From Aquimarina aggregata (GTDB lineage: Bacteria; Bacteroidota; Bacteroidia; Flavobacteriales; Flavobacteriaceae), in assembly GCF_001632745.1 (NCBI RefSeq), contig NZ_LQRT01000002.1, positions 310,001-374,000 of the forward strand: a DNA stretch of 64,000 nucleotides. Reading direction: 5' to 3'. Shown one piece after another: positions 33,680 to 43,406 of the stretch; within the stretch, counting starts at the first letter, position 1; each line of letters begins with the position of its first letter. The translations under genes were made by a program, and so were the position numbers. Under the pieces are notes generated by a model. That model worked only from the letters and a program-made list of their open reading frames with translations. It searched no databases and was not told where the DNA came from.

Positions 33680-36520
33680 TTAGTACCATGATCTAGTAAA
33701 AAGTCCAATAAGCGTTTCGGGACTTAACGTAATAATAAATCTTATCTGTTCGTCATAATTTGGTTGTGCAATTTCCCATCCTTTGTTTGATACCACTGGA
33801 AAAAAGAGTTCAAAAAAATCAGCAACTAAACTTAATCTTACTCCAGCATCATAAACATATTTGGCAGATTCTCCTCTGTTCTTAACAATACCGGCATCTC
33901 CATATGCATATATCCAATTCCAGATATTCGTATTGGCATTAAATGTAGTAATCCATTGATTTGCGAACGGGGAATCCAGTCTTGACTTAAATCCACCTTC
34001 TGCTAAAATAATTTGCTGACTTGTAAATCCTGTATCTTCACTTCTTCCTAGATAGTTATAATCAAACAAGTAATCTGTAGGGCGGTCTAGCGCAAAGCTG
34101 AAAAAGTCACCATCTTTTTCTGTATCATTAAAAACAAACGCTCCTGCAAACAATCGTAAGTTTAACTGTCTATTGTTTAAGAATAATTTTCTATAGTTTA
34201 TTGTTGTAGAAAGTTTACTGAAATTTTTGGAAACTTGATAATCTAAACTGTATCCTAAAAAATCAGTAAGATTGAAATCTGAATAGCCGTATCTGGCATT
34301 AAAAACATTATAATCTGGAGTTACAACGGGATTTATTTCATCTCTCTCTCTAAAAACATTTACATTTCTAATCGTTAATCGTTGATTTTCATTAGACCTT
34401 AAATCTTTTGGTCTAAAATTGAAGCTTACAGAGGTAGAAAACCTTCTAAATAATAAATCGGGAGCATAGCTAAACATACTTCCATTTACACCATAACGAA
34501 TCTGATATAGTCCATGTTCTGCTATTTGATTTCTAAAAAAGAAAGCAGCCGAGCCTAGTATTTTTTGTGACCTAAATCCATAAGCAGGTGATATATTGTA
34601 TTCAAAGTTACGTCTTATCACTGTACTATTGTAGAATTTTGAAGCTATAGTAAACCCATCATATACATTAAATTCAAACTCAGGAATAAAAAATATTTGG
34701 CTATACCTAGGGTCTTCAACATCTTCTAATAATCTAAACTGGATAGGTTTATTGAGTATCCATTTTAAATTTTTATAATTATTTCTTCTATTAATCTCGG
34801 GAACATTTTGCTCATAATCTAATACTAGTTTGGTTATGTTATCATTAGGTATCATGACTTTTTTAGTTCCTACGATATCCGTAACCCATGTTTTGGATAC
34901 AACATCTTTTTTTCTTAATCCATATAAAGAGATAGGCATACTATTCTCTTTTTTGTTCTTTATGGTAACTTCTAAAGAGTCTTTTTTTCTTTTTACAGAT
35001 TTGATTTTAAAATCCAGTTTTTTGTTTGTGTTTACAAAATCTTTAAAAAACCATTCTACGTCTTTTTGCGCTATAGATTGAAGTATGTCTTTAAATTTTT
35101 CAGAACTCGTATGTTTAAGTACATTTTTGGAATAAAACTCTTTTATAGTCTCATCTAAAACATTATCATTTTCGAGATAATCTTCTAGATATTTAAATCC
35201 TACACCAGCTTTGTATGCATTAGCAATATTTTTGTTGAACTTTACTAAGCTATCTTGTGGAGTCGACAGGGGTTGATCCAAAAATAATCTAGCCATATTT
35301 TTATAGGCTAAAAAATATTGATCATTAAAATCTAAATCTGCTATATGAAACCAGCGTATACCAATAACCTTGCTTAGTTTACCGATTATTTTCATATCGG
35401 GATAAAACTGTTCAGTATACGAGATCATTAGATAAATATGTAAAGCATCTTTTATCCATGTATCATGCCTGGGGTTTACCAATAATGTTTTATCCAAATA
35501 CGTTTCTGTAATGGCTTTGAGTTGTTTAATTTCATATTGAAAGCCATCGGGAAATGGTCTTAAAAAATCAGGTAATTGGTTTAAGCCATAAACAGGATTA
35601 TTTTTATAATCACTTTCAGAAATAACAATCTTATTATATGGATAAGGCCCTAGTTTTTTCTTTAAGAAATCTAAAATCCTTTCTGTAGCCACAGATTTCA
35701 TTTTTGGCATTAGATTGTTATCGTCTATATTGCTAATGAATATAAAATCTCCCGCAGGAAAACTATAAAAACTGGGCTGTTTCCCTATATGTAAATTTAT
35801 TTCTCCTCGATTCTCGCCACTAAGTGTTATAATTTTTAAATTTTGGTCTTCTTCTTCAGGTAAATTTCTAGCTATTTCTTTCTGAGTTAATTCGCTTACC
35901 ACATGGTATTCTTCAGGAACTGTAAAAACGATTTCATAATCACTTAGTTCCATGTAAAGATCATCTAGATTTTTATGACTATAGATATTCCATTTTGTGT
36001 CATATACGGCAGGAACAATGTACCAATACTTTAAATCAAAATTACCGTTGTCATGATACCCATATCGAGTAAATTTACTACTTGGAATTTTTATCTGATA
36101 CTTTAAAATAAATGTTTGACTCTCTCCAGGAAGTAAAGGTTTAGTACATATTACTTTGATAATATCGGCTATCCCTTCGTGTCGACTCCATTGTAAGGCG
36201 TTAGTTGCGTTATCGCTAATTTTTTGAATGATTGTGCTACCTCGTTCATGATCTTTTGCAAAGTAAAATCGTTTCAAAAAATCTTCAGAAAATCGTTTTC
36301 CTAAGGGGGTCGTTTTACCTGCAAAACTATTTGCCCAGTCATGAAAAAACACTTCTTTTAATACATGCTCAGAAGTATTGGTAAATACAACTTCTTGCTC
36401 AATTGATACTATCTTTTTTTCGGTATCAAGACTTGCATCAATTTTAATACTATGTTGACTATGAGTAACAAAGCATATAAAAAATGCAATTACGGAATAA
36501 TATATTTTAGCGAGATTCAC
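33680..36520 (-). CDS. M1-like pseudo-peptidase fused to an outer-membrane barrel-like domain
   Basis: A 946-aa exported protein. It starts at GTG 36518-36520, with a signal peptide (residues 1-21, ending FVTHSQ). Residues about 22-480 follow the M1 aminopeptidase plan (N-terminal beta saddle, then a thermolysin-like domain). The zinc motif HExxH is replaced by TETYL (Thr338-Leu342), and the ligand-bearing W-x-x-E-G-x is WIKDAL. From about residue 620 to the end, amphipathic beta strands alternate with turns, and the protein ends in an aromatic residue (RSWY), as outer-membrane barrels do. No catalysis is predicted. A surface binding role is possible. Confidence 0.7.
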   Translation of the reverse strand: MNLAKIYYSVIAFFICFVTHSQHSIKIDASLDTEKKIVSIEQEVVFTNTSEHVLKEVFFHDWANSFAGKTTPLGKRFSEDFLKRFYFAKDHERGSTIIQKISDNATNALQWSRHEGIADIIKVICTKPLLPGESQTFILKYQIKIPSSKFTRYGYHDNGNFDLKYWYIVPAVYDTKWNIYSHKNLDDLYMELSDYEIVFTVPEEYHVVSELTQKEIARNLPEEEDQNLKIITLSGENRGEINLHIGKQPSFYSFPAGDFIFISNIDDNNLMPKMKSVATERILDFLKKKLGPYPYNKIVISESDYKNNPVYGLNQLPDFLRPFPDGFQYEIKQLKAITETYLDKTLLVNPRHDTWIKDALHIYLMISYTEQFYPDMKIIGKLSKVIGIRWFHIADLDFNDQYFLAYKNMARLFLDQPLSTPQDSLVKFNKNIANAYKAGVGFKYLEDYLENDNVLDETIKEFYSKNVLKHTSSEKFKDILQSIAQKDVEWFFKDFVNTNKKLDFKIKSVKRKKDSLEVTIKNKKENSMPISLYGLRKKDVVSKTWVTDIVGTKKVMIPNDNITKLVLDYEQNVPEINRRNNYKNLKWILNKPIQFRLLEDVEDPRYSQIFFIPEFEFNVYDGFTIASKFYNSTVIRRNFEYNISPAYGFRSQKILGSAAFFFRNQIAEHGLYQIRYGVNGSMFSYAPDLLFRRFSTSVSFNFRPKDLRSNENQRLTIRNVNVFRERDEINPVVTPDYNVFNARYGYSDFNLTDFLGYSLDYQVSKNFSKLSTTINYRKLFLNNRQLNLRLFAGAFVFNDTEKDGDFFSFALDRPTDYLFDYNYLGRSEDTGFTSQQIILAEGGFKSRLDSPFANQWITTFNANTNIWNWIYAYGDAGIVKNRGESAKYVYDAGVRLSLVADFFELFFPVVSNKGWEIAQPNYDEQIRFIITLSPETLIGLFTRSWY

Positions 36521-36671
36521 TCTTTTTATATATTAGAAAAATTGATTAATAATAGATAAGAAGAAGCTTTCGCTAAGCTATCATACGAATTGGTTGATAC
36601 TGAAATTGAGTTAGTTTTAAGCATTTTATTTTGTGTGAATTTGATAATTGTCTAAAGTTCAAAGATATTAC

Positions 36672-37358
36672 TTAGAAATTTGGACTTAAATTATACTCAC
36701 CATAGAACTTATCTAAAATAGTAAGTACTTCTTCGGGCGTATCTACGACATGAATAAGATCAAGATCACCAGGGCTAATATTTCCAAATTTATTTAGTAA
36801 TGTACTTTTTACCCAATCAATAAGTCCACCCCAAAACTCTGTGCTTACAAGAATTATAGGAAATTTTGCTATTTTTTTGGTTTGTATTAATGTCATCGCT
36901 TCAAATAATTCATCTAAGGTTCCAAAACCTCCAGGCATTACTACAAATCCTTGTGAGTATTTTACAAACATTACCTTACGTACAAAGAAGTAATCAAAAT
37001 CAAGACTTTTATCACTGTCTATATATGGATTGTCATGTTGTTCAAAAGGTAAGTCTATGTTTAATCCTACAGAGGTTCCGCCTCCTAAATGGGCTCCTTT
37101 ATTTCCGGCTTCCATAATACCAGGTCCACCACCAGTAATGACACCATAGCCATTGTCTACAATATTTTTAGCTACATCTACTGCTAACTGATAGTATTTG
37201 TCATCAGTTTTTGTACGAGCGGATCCAAAAATAGATACACAAGGTCCTATTTTACTCATTTTCTCAAATCCATTAACAAATTCCCCCATGATCTTGAAGA
37301 TAGCCCAAGAGTCATTAGTTTTTATTTCATTCCAGCCCTTATGATGTTGTTGTTCCAT
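36672..37358 (-). CDS. LOG-family protein (TIGR00730 type)
   Basis: A 228-aa Rossmann-fold protein of the LOG/'lysine decarboxylase-like' family, some members of which are cytokinin riboside 5'-monophosphate phosphoribohydrolases. Signature motifs are VITGGGPGIMEAGNKGA (about 76-92) and VMPGGFGTLDELFEAMTL (PGGxGTxxE). The ATG is 13 nt after the uvrA stop, so the two form an operon. Lysine decarboxylation is not expected. The true substrate is probably a nucleotide, as in the family. Confidence 0.85.
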   Translation of the reverse strand: MEQQHHKGWNEIKTNDSWAIFKIMGEFVNGFEKMSKIGPCVSIFGSARTKTDDKYYQLAVDVAKNIVDNGYGVITGGGPGIMEAGNKGAHLGGGTSVGLNIDLPFEQHDNPYIDSDKSLDFDYFFVRKVMFVKYSQGFVVMPGGFGTLDELFEAMTLIQTKKIAKFPIILVSTEFWGGLIDWVKSTLLNKFGNISPGDLDLIHVVDTPEEVLTILDKFYGEYNLSPNF

Positions 37359-37371
37359 AAAATTTATTCTT

Positions 37372-40212
37372 TTAATTTAAAATGCCAAGTTCTTTCTTTA
37401 AGAACTTCGCGGTATAACTTTTCTTTTCTTTTATAATTTCTTCTGGTGTACCTTTTGCAATGACTTGACCACCATTTTTACCGCCTTCATATCCAATATC
37501 AATAACGTAATCAGCCATTTTAACTACATCAAGATTATGTTCGATAATTAATACTGTATTTCCTTTATCAACTAATTTATTCAAAACTTCCATCAATACT
37601 CTAATATCTTCAAAATGAAGCCCTGTTGTTGGTTCATCTAAAATATAAAATGTATTTCCGGTATCTCTTTTGGATAGTTCTGTAGCCAATTTAATACGTT
37701 GCGCTTCACCACCTGATAGTGTTGTTGATTGTTGTCCTAGTGTAATATAGCCTAAACCAACATTTTGGATAGTTTTTAGTTTTCGGTAAATTTTAGGAAT
37801 AGGTTCAAAGAAGTTGCATGCTTCATTTATGGTCATTTCTAATACATCAGAAATAGATTTTCCTTTATATCTTATCTCTAATGTTTCTCTATTAAATCGT
37901 TTACCTTGGCAGGTTTCACACTCTACGTATACATCAGGTAAAAAATTCATTTCTATTACACGCAATCCGCCACCTTTACAGGTCTCACATCTACCTCCTT
38001 GAACATTAAAACTAAATCGCCCAGGCTTATACCCACGGATCATGGCTTCAGGAGTTTTAGCAAATAGACTTCTGATTTCTGAAAAAACACCTGTATAAGT
38101 AGCAGGATTTGATCTTGGAGTACGACCAATAGGGGATTGATTTACATCAATAACTTTATCAGAATGTTCTAACCCTTTTATACTTTTATAAGGCATTGGT
38201 TTTTTGACACCGTTAAAGTAGTACGCATTAAGAATGGGGTATAATGTTTCATTAATTAAAGTTGATTTACCACTACCTGATACTCCAGTAACAGCGATCA
38301 TTTTTCCTAAAGGAATAGTAATAGAAACATTTTTTAGGTTATTTCCTGTAGCTCCTTTTAAAGAAATAGTTTTACCATTTCCTTTTCTTCTTTTAGTAGG
38401 GACTTCTATTTTTCTTTTTCCGCTTAAATAGTCGGCAGTTAGGGTATCGTGTTTTTTTAAATCTAAGGGATCTCCTTCACTAATAATTTCTCCACCGTGT
38501 TTTCCTGCATGTGGTCCAATGTCTATAACATGATCTGCACGTTCTATCATGTCTTTATCATGCTCTACCACAATAACAGAGTTACCAATATCTCTTAATT
38601 GAATAAGAGAATTGATAAGTTTTTCATTATCTCTTTGGTGTAATCCAATACTAGGTTCATCTAATATATAAAGTACACCTACCAATTGAGAACCAATTTG
38701 CGTTGCAAGTCGTATACGCTGTGCCTCACCACCAGATAGAGATTTACTACTTCGATTCAAAGATAAATAGGTAAGACCTACATCAATCAAAAACTGTAAT
38801 CTCGCATTAATCTCTTTTAAAATTTCACCAGAAATTTTCTTTTGCTTTTCACTTAATTTAACAGGTAGTTCTTTAAACCAATCTGTTAACTCACTTATAT
38901 CCATCGAAGCTAACTCGGCAATATTTTTTTCATTAACTTTAAAATACAGAGATTCTTTGCACAGTCTTGATCCATTACATTCAGGACATTGAATATTATC
39001 CATAAATTCCTTAGCCCATCTTCTTAAAGAAGTAGAATCATTGGTATTGTATGTATTTTCTATAAAAGTTGCAATACCTTCGAAATCAATTTTATATTCT
39101 CTTTTAACTCCTAAAGTCTTGCTATCAACACTAAATTTTTCTTTTCCACCATGAAGAATAATCTCCATAGCTTCCTTAGGAATTTTTTTAATAGGGTCAC
39201 TGAGTTTAAAGTCAAAGCGTTGACCAATGAGTTCTAATTGTTTAAAAATCCAATTATTTTTTTGAGGTCCTTGCGGCGCTAAACCACCACTTTTAATGGA
39301 TTTTGAATCATCAGGAATAATTTTATTGATATTTACTTCATAAAGATTACCTATACCATTACATTTTGGACATGCCCCTTTTGGAGAATTAAATGAAAAA
39401 TTATTAGGTTCTGGGTTAGGATAAGAAATCCCACTTGAAGGACACATTAAGTTTCTACTAAAAAAGCGCGCTTCCTGAGATTCTTGTTCAATAATCATAA
39501 GAACGTCATCACCATGGTACATAGCCGTATTAATGGTCTCCATTAAACGCTTAGAATTCTCTTGATCTTCAGAAACTTTGAGTCTGTCTATAACAATCTC
39601 GATATCATGAGTTTTGTAGCGATCAAGTTTCATTCCTTTAGTAATATCTTTTATCTCGCCATCGGTACGAACTTTAACAAATCCTTGTTTTGCAATTTGC
39701 TCAAAAAGCTCACGATAATGTCCTTTTCTAGATCGTACAATAGGCGCAAGGATATTGATTTTTTTTCCATTAAAATCTTTTAGAATCAGATCTTTAATTT
39801 GATCATCGCTATAACTCACCATTTTTTCTCCTGTGTTATAGCTGTAGGCATCACTTCCTCTTGCAAAGAGCAGCCTTAAAAAATCATATATTTCTGTGAT
39901 TGTTCCCACAGTACTTCTCGGACTTTTACTGGTAGTTTTTTGTTCGATAGCGATTACTGGAGATAGCCCATCTATTTTATCTACATCAGGTCTTTCTAAA
40001 CCTCCTAGAAATTGACGTGCATAGGCAGAAAAAGTCTCAATATATCTTCTTTGTCCTTCTGCATAAATCGTATCAAATGCAAGAGAAGATTTACCAGATC
40101 CCGATAAGCCTGTAATAACTACTAATTTTTCTCGGGGTATAGTTACATCTATGTTTTTTAAGTTGTGAACTCGTGCTCCTAAAACCTCAATATTTTCTTT
40201 TGATACTACCAT
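37372..40212 (-). CDS. uvrA: Excinuclease ABC subunit A
   Basis: DNA-damage recognition ATPase of nucleotide excision repair; it loads UvrB onto lesions. It has two ABC modules with Walker A motifs GLSGSGKSSL (about 34-43) and GVSGSGKSTL, and two signatures (LSGGEAQRIRLA, LSGGEAQRIKLATEL). The zinc modules include CPKCNG and the pair CETCKGGG/CETCQG. At 946 aa it has the normal length. A -7 box (TACATTTG) lies 20 nt upstream. It is co-transcribed with the LOG gene downstream. Confidence 0.96.
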   Translation of the reverse strand: MVVSKENIEVLGARVHNLKNIDVTIPREKLVVITGLSGSGKSSLAFDTIYAEGQRRYIETFSAYARQFLGGLERPDVDKIDGLSPVIAIEQKTTSKSPRSTVGTITEIYDFLRLLFARGSDAYSYNTGEKMVSYSDDQIKDLILKDFNGKKINILAPIVRSRKGHYRELFEQIAKQGFVKVRTDGEIKDITKGMKLDRYKTHDIEIVIDRLKVSEDQENSKRLMETINTAMYHGDDVLMIIEQESQEARFFSRNLMCPSSGISYPNPEPNNFSFNSPKGACPKCNGIGNLYEVNINKIIPDDSKSIKSGGLAPQGPQKNNWIFKQLELIGQRFDFKLSDPIKKIPKEAMEIILHGGKEKFSVDSKTLGVKREYKIDFEGIATFIENTYNTNDSTSLRRWAKEFMDNIQCPECNGSRLCKESLYFKVNEKNIAELASMDISELTDWFKELPVKLSEKQKKISGEILKEINARLQFLIDVGLTYLSLNRSSKSLSGGEAQRIRLATQIGSQLVGVLYILDEPSIGLHQRDNEKLINSLIQLRDIGNSVIVVEHDKDMIERADHVIDIGPHAGKHGGEIISEGDPLDLKKHDTLTADYLSGKRKIEVPTKRRKGNGKTISLKGATGNNLKNVSITIPLGKMIAVTGVSGSGKSTLINETLYPILNAYYFNGVKKPMPYKSIKGLEHSDKVIDVNQSPIGRTPRSNPATYTGVFSEIRSLFAKTPEAMIRGYKPGRFSFNVQGGRCETCKGGGLRVIEMNFLPDVYVECETCQGKRFNRETLEIRYKGKSISDVLEMTINEACNFFEPIPKIYRKLKTIQNVGLGYITLGQQSTTLSGGEAQRIKLATELSKRDTGNTFYILDEPTTGLHFEDIRVLMEVLNKLVDKGNTVLIIEHNLDVVKMADYVIDIGYEGGKNGGQVIAKGTPEEIIKEKKSYTAKFLKKELGILN

Positions 40213-40810
40213 AAAATTTTAACCAAGATTGCAAATGTAGGTATTTGATAGCGTTTTGTAAAATGAGTACCCTTTCCGTTTTAGTATTTAAAGAATATTT
40301 TTTGAAATAAAAATGTATTTTCTGAAGTTATTCAAGTTTACATCACTTTTTTATTGATAAATTATCGTCGTTTTATAACGATTGTTTAAGGATATAATGG
40401 TAAAACCTCTTTGTTTATAAGGCTTATGCTTAGTAGTAATTTTCTTTCGGAAAATGTTATGTAAGTTTTTTGTAGGTGTTTTTTTTGTTTTTTTTTAACA
40501 ATTTGTGAACCATAGTTAGTAGCCTTTTTGCATTTCAGAATAATTAAATAAGACTTTTTTTTTAAGATCATGAGTATAGAAGGTTCTTATTTTTGATTTT
40601 GAATACTGTTTTTTGGCTTATATTTTTATTAAAACCGCTAAGAAATCTACTCTTCTGCCAGCTTTAGATTTGTTCACAAAGGTTGTCTATGTTGTGTTTA
40701 AAAGTTTGTAAATTAAGGTTATACAAACTCATTGAAGTATTTGGATTTTGATAACATATTTGGCCTACATGCATCAAGATTCTTCATCTTCAAAATTAAA
40801 ACTTCTAACG
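40213..40810. other. 598-nt noncoding gap between uvrA and the metallopeptidase
   Basis: No convincing gene is seen; the 61-codon minus-strand frame at 40386-40571 is Lys-rich low-complexity sequence. The gap holds the uvrA -7 box and a 21-bp element at 40348-40368, almost identical to one upstream of the E1 gene. It also has long T-runs (about 40478-40498), and an 8-bp inverted repeat (AGTTTGTA at 40703-40710, TACAAACT at 40722-40729) 81 nt before the metallopeptidase ATG. Confidence 0.6.
40232..40239 (-). promoter_or_regulatory. -7 promoter box for uvrA
   Basis: TACATTTG on the minus strand matches TAnnTTTG and ends 20 nt upstream of the uvrA ATG. No LexA-type palindrome was seen. Confidence 0.5.
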
Positions 40811-42760
40811 ATGAAAAACATTTTAACAATTGTGTTTGCCCTAATAACGGCAATTGGTTTTGCACAGAAGCAACCCCACAATCCTAGTGAGAGAATACAG
40901 CAAGAAAAAACTAATGGTACTGTATTTGAAAACGAAGACCTTTTTACGACAGTTAATAAACAAAAGTCAAAAACTAAAATCCCATCAGAATTAAAAGACT
41001 ATACTCTTTTTTCTTTTGATAAAGGAAAGGAGGCCGCTTTTAAATCTAAAGCTCCTGTTGCGATGACTCTTACTATTCCTGGCCAAAAGAAAGCAATGTT
41101 ATTAGAACTTGTAAAAACAAAAATAACCACAGATGATTATCAAATTATTGAAATGCCCTCTGGTAAAATCGTAACACCAGATAATAATGTACTACATTAT
41201 AGAGGTATTGTAAAAGGAGTACCTAATTCTGTTGTTGCTATAAGTTTTTTAAGCGAAGAAATATCTGGTATTATTAGTATTGGTGATAAACCAAGCAATT
41301 TAGTGATTGGTAAGCTTAAAAATAGTAACGAACAGATCATTTATGAAGATAAGGACATAAGACACCTTAATGATTTTGTTTGTAGGATAGAAGATAATCC
41401 TGAAAAGAGCGAGCAACTTCAAGATAATACCCAAGGTAAAGCAGCAGTAAAATGCCCTAAAATATTCTTCGATATTGCAAATGATATTGTTCGTGATAAA
41501 GGAGGTGCACAGGGGGCTTCAGATTTTATTGAAGCTATTTTTAATCAGGTTTCAGTATTGTATGCAAATGATGATATTAGTATTCGTCTTTCTGGAGTAA
41601 AAGCTTGGACCAGTGTAGCCCCATTTGATGGGTTAACTAATTATCGAAATTATAGAAATCGAAATAGTTTTAATGGTGATTTAGGACATTTTGTAACCTA
41701 TAACTTTTCTGGAGGTGTTGCCTGGGTCAATGCGTTATGTGGTTCTTACAAATATGCAGTTTCCGGTATTAGAAAATCTTTTAGTAACGTACCTACATAC
41801 TCATGGTCTGTAGAGGTAGTTGCTCACGAATTGGGACATAATTTAGGATCTCCACATACCCAAGCTTGTAAGTGGAATAATAATAATACCGCTATCGATG
41901 GCTGTTATGGAACAGAAGGCGGTTGTGCAAGACCTGGATTACCATCTGGCGGAGGTACTATTATGAGTTATTGTCACCTTACTAATGTTGGTATTAATTT
42001 TAATAAAGGCTTTGGTCCACAGCCAAAAGCTTTGATTCAAAGAACTATAAATTCAAAAAGCTGTGTGCAAACTTGTGATGGTGGTCCGGGTAATGATGGA
42101 TCAGTAACTTTTCAAGGTAATAATAATAGATATATTTCTTCAGAAAATGGAAGTAATCCAATGACATGTAATAGGACAGTTGTAGGTTCTTTTGAAAAAT
42201 TTACTGTTGTCGACGCGGGTGGAGGACAAGTGGCATTAAAAGGAAATAATGGAAGGTATGTTTCATCTGAAAATGGAGGAGCTCCCATGACATGTAATCG
42301 AACCAGAATAGGTTCTTGGGAGAAATTCACTATAGTAGATGCAGGTGGAGGTAAAAAAGCTCTAAAAGGAAATAATGGAAAGTATGTTTCTTCTGAGAAT
42401 GGAGGAGCTCCAATAACCTGTAATCGAACAAGGATAGGTTCTTGGGAGAAATTTACAATAAATGGATTAAGAAATAATACCGCTATACCTCAGGTAGCTG
42501 GTTTGCAGAATGAAATAGCAATGTTTCCTAATCCTGTAAAAAACCTATTAACTATTACGATGGGGACATTTGCAGATGAAATGTCAAAAGTGTTGGTTAA
42601 AGATATTAACGGTAGAACTTTACAGTCAACAGCTGTAAGTAATGAAGCTAAAGTAAATGGAGTTCAAGTACTTGATCTTAGTAATATGGCTACAGGAGTT
42701 TATTTTGTTCAGATTACAAATTCTAATACAATAATTACTCAAAAAGTTTTTATAGAATAA
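40811..42760 (+). CDS. Secreted reprolysin-like metallopeptidase with trefoil repeats and T9SS signal
   Basis: A zinc endopeptidase of the metzincin clan (M12B-like), about 649 aa. The ATG at 40811 gives a signal peptide (MKNILTIVFALITAIGFA). The catalytic motif HELGHNLGSPH and the Met-turn IMSYCHL are present. After a linker with SCVQTC, three tandem 42-residue repeats (each with a Y-[IV]-S-S-E-N-G and a C-N-R-T motif) make a beta-trefoil-like carbohydrate- or protein-binding unit. The end has the T9SS sorting domain (MFPNPVKNLLTI, then GVYFVQI). It is therefore exported by the type IX system that PorX helps control. Confidence 0.88.
   Translation: MKNILTIVFALITAIGFAQKQPHNPSERIQQEKTNGTVFENEDLFTTVNKQKSKTKIPSELKDYTLFSFDKGKEAAFKSKAPVAMTLTIPGQKKAMLLELVKTKITTDDYQIIEMPSGKIVTPDNNVLHYRGIVKGVPNSVVAISFLSEEISGIISIGDKPSNLVIGKLKNSNEQIIYEDKDIRHLNDFVCRIEDNPEKSEQLQDNTQGKAAVKCPKIFFDIANDIVRDKGGAQGASDFIEAIFNQVSVLYANDDISIRLSGVKAWTSVAPFDGLTNYRNYRNRNSFNGDLGHFVTYNFSGGVAWVNALCGSYKYAVSGIRKSFSNVPTYSWSVEVVAHELGHNLGSPHTQACKWNNNNTAIDGCYGTEGGCARPGLPSGGGTIMSYCHLTNVGINFNKGFGPQPKALIQRTINSKSCVQTCDGGPGNDGSVTFQGNNNRYISSENGSNPMTCNRTVVGSFEKFTVVDAGGGQVALKGNNGRYVSSENGGAPMTCNRTRIGSWEKFTIVDAGGGKKALKGNNGKYVSSENGGAPITCNRTRIGSWEKFTINGLRNNTAIPQVAGLQNEIAMFPNPVKNLLTITMGTFADEMSKVLVKDINGRTLQSTAVSNEAKVNGVQVLDLSNMATGVYFVQITNSNTIITQKVFIE
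42104..42460 (+). repeat. Three in-frame 126-bp tandem repeats in the metallopeptidase gene
   Basis: The repeat units start at 42104, 42230 and 42356 (exact period 126 bp, 42 codons); the last one is shorter. Copies 2 and 3 are nearly the same in DNA, which suggests recent duplication or gene conversion. Each unit encodes one lobe of a trefoil (G-N-N-x-[RK]-Y-[IV]-S-S-E-N-G). Confidence 0.85.
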
Positions 42761-42789
42761 TATTCGAGTATATATAAAATTAGGCTACT

Positions 42790-42818
42790 AGGGTGAAGTA
42801 AATAACTTCACCCTTTTT
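42790..42818 (+). terminator. Intrinsic terminator of the metallopeptidase gene
   Basis: A perfect 10-bp stem (AGGGTGAAGT with ACTTCACCCT) with a 5-nt loop, followed by TTTTT, 30 nt past the stop codon. Confidence 0.9.
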
Positions 42819-42878
42819 ATATAGTATTAATTTTCTAATTATTACGAATCTTACTACTTTAGATTAAAAATTATAATT

Positions 42879-43406
42879 ATGATTTTAGGGATAGGCTCCA
42901 GAATAAAACATCCTGAATTTGGATTGGGCGTAGTAACCAATGTAACTTCGAAAATGTATTGGGTAACTTTTATAGATAATGGATTAGAAACTGTAAATGT
43001 AGACGATGAATTTGAAATCATTGATGGAGTAGAAGATGAAGTCGATACGGTTAGCTTCTATGAAGTAGAAAAAGTAGTAAAAGATCTTTTAAAGCGATAT
43101 AGTGATATTTCAGAAATTGTACCTATCGCGGATAAGTGGAAGGGAGGTAAGCTAATAATGCAACCTGGAGATCAGAATTTAACTTCTAAAGATTTACCTA
43201 TTGATAAATTTTTTCATAAAATTGTGATGGTTAGGGATAGAATTCGAGTGATGGAACAGAAGATTAATAGCTCTAACCTTGATCAACAAGACAAAATAGA
43301 CTTGCAACAATACATCACGAGAATTTATGGTAGTTTGACTACATTTAATGTGCTTTTTAAGAATAAATCTCAACACTTTGTTGGGGATAGCTCTAAAAAT
43401 AAATGA
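42879..43406 (+). CDS. Tudor/SH3-like protein coupled to an anion transporter
   Basis: A 175-aa cytoplasmic protein I cannot name. Its N-terminus (GSRIKHPEFGLGVVTNVTSK) resembles the UvrD/CarD-type SH3 module that contacts RNA polymerase or nucleic acid. The middle is acidic (DDEFEIIDGVEDEVD) and the rest is helical (FFHKIVMVRDRIRVMEQKI). The stop overlaps the start of the next gene (ATGA type), so it is translationally coupled to an SLC13 transporter. The link between the two is unexplained. Confidence 0.55.
   Translation: MILGIGSRIKHPEFGLGVVTNVTSKMYWVTFIDNGLETVNVDDEFEIIDGVEDEVDTVSFYEVEKVVKDLLKRYSDISEIVPIADKWKGGKLIMQPGDQNLTSKDLPIDKFFHKIVMVRDRIRVMEQKINSSNLDQQDKIDLQQYITRIYGSLTTFNVLFKNKSQHFVGDSSKNK

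Noticed and set aside
40386..40571. 61-codon minus-strand frame upstream of uvrA
   Set aside because: Lys-rich low-complexity sequence over poly-T runs, with no start context or promoter and no family resemblance.
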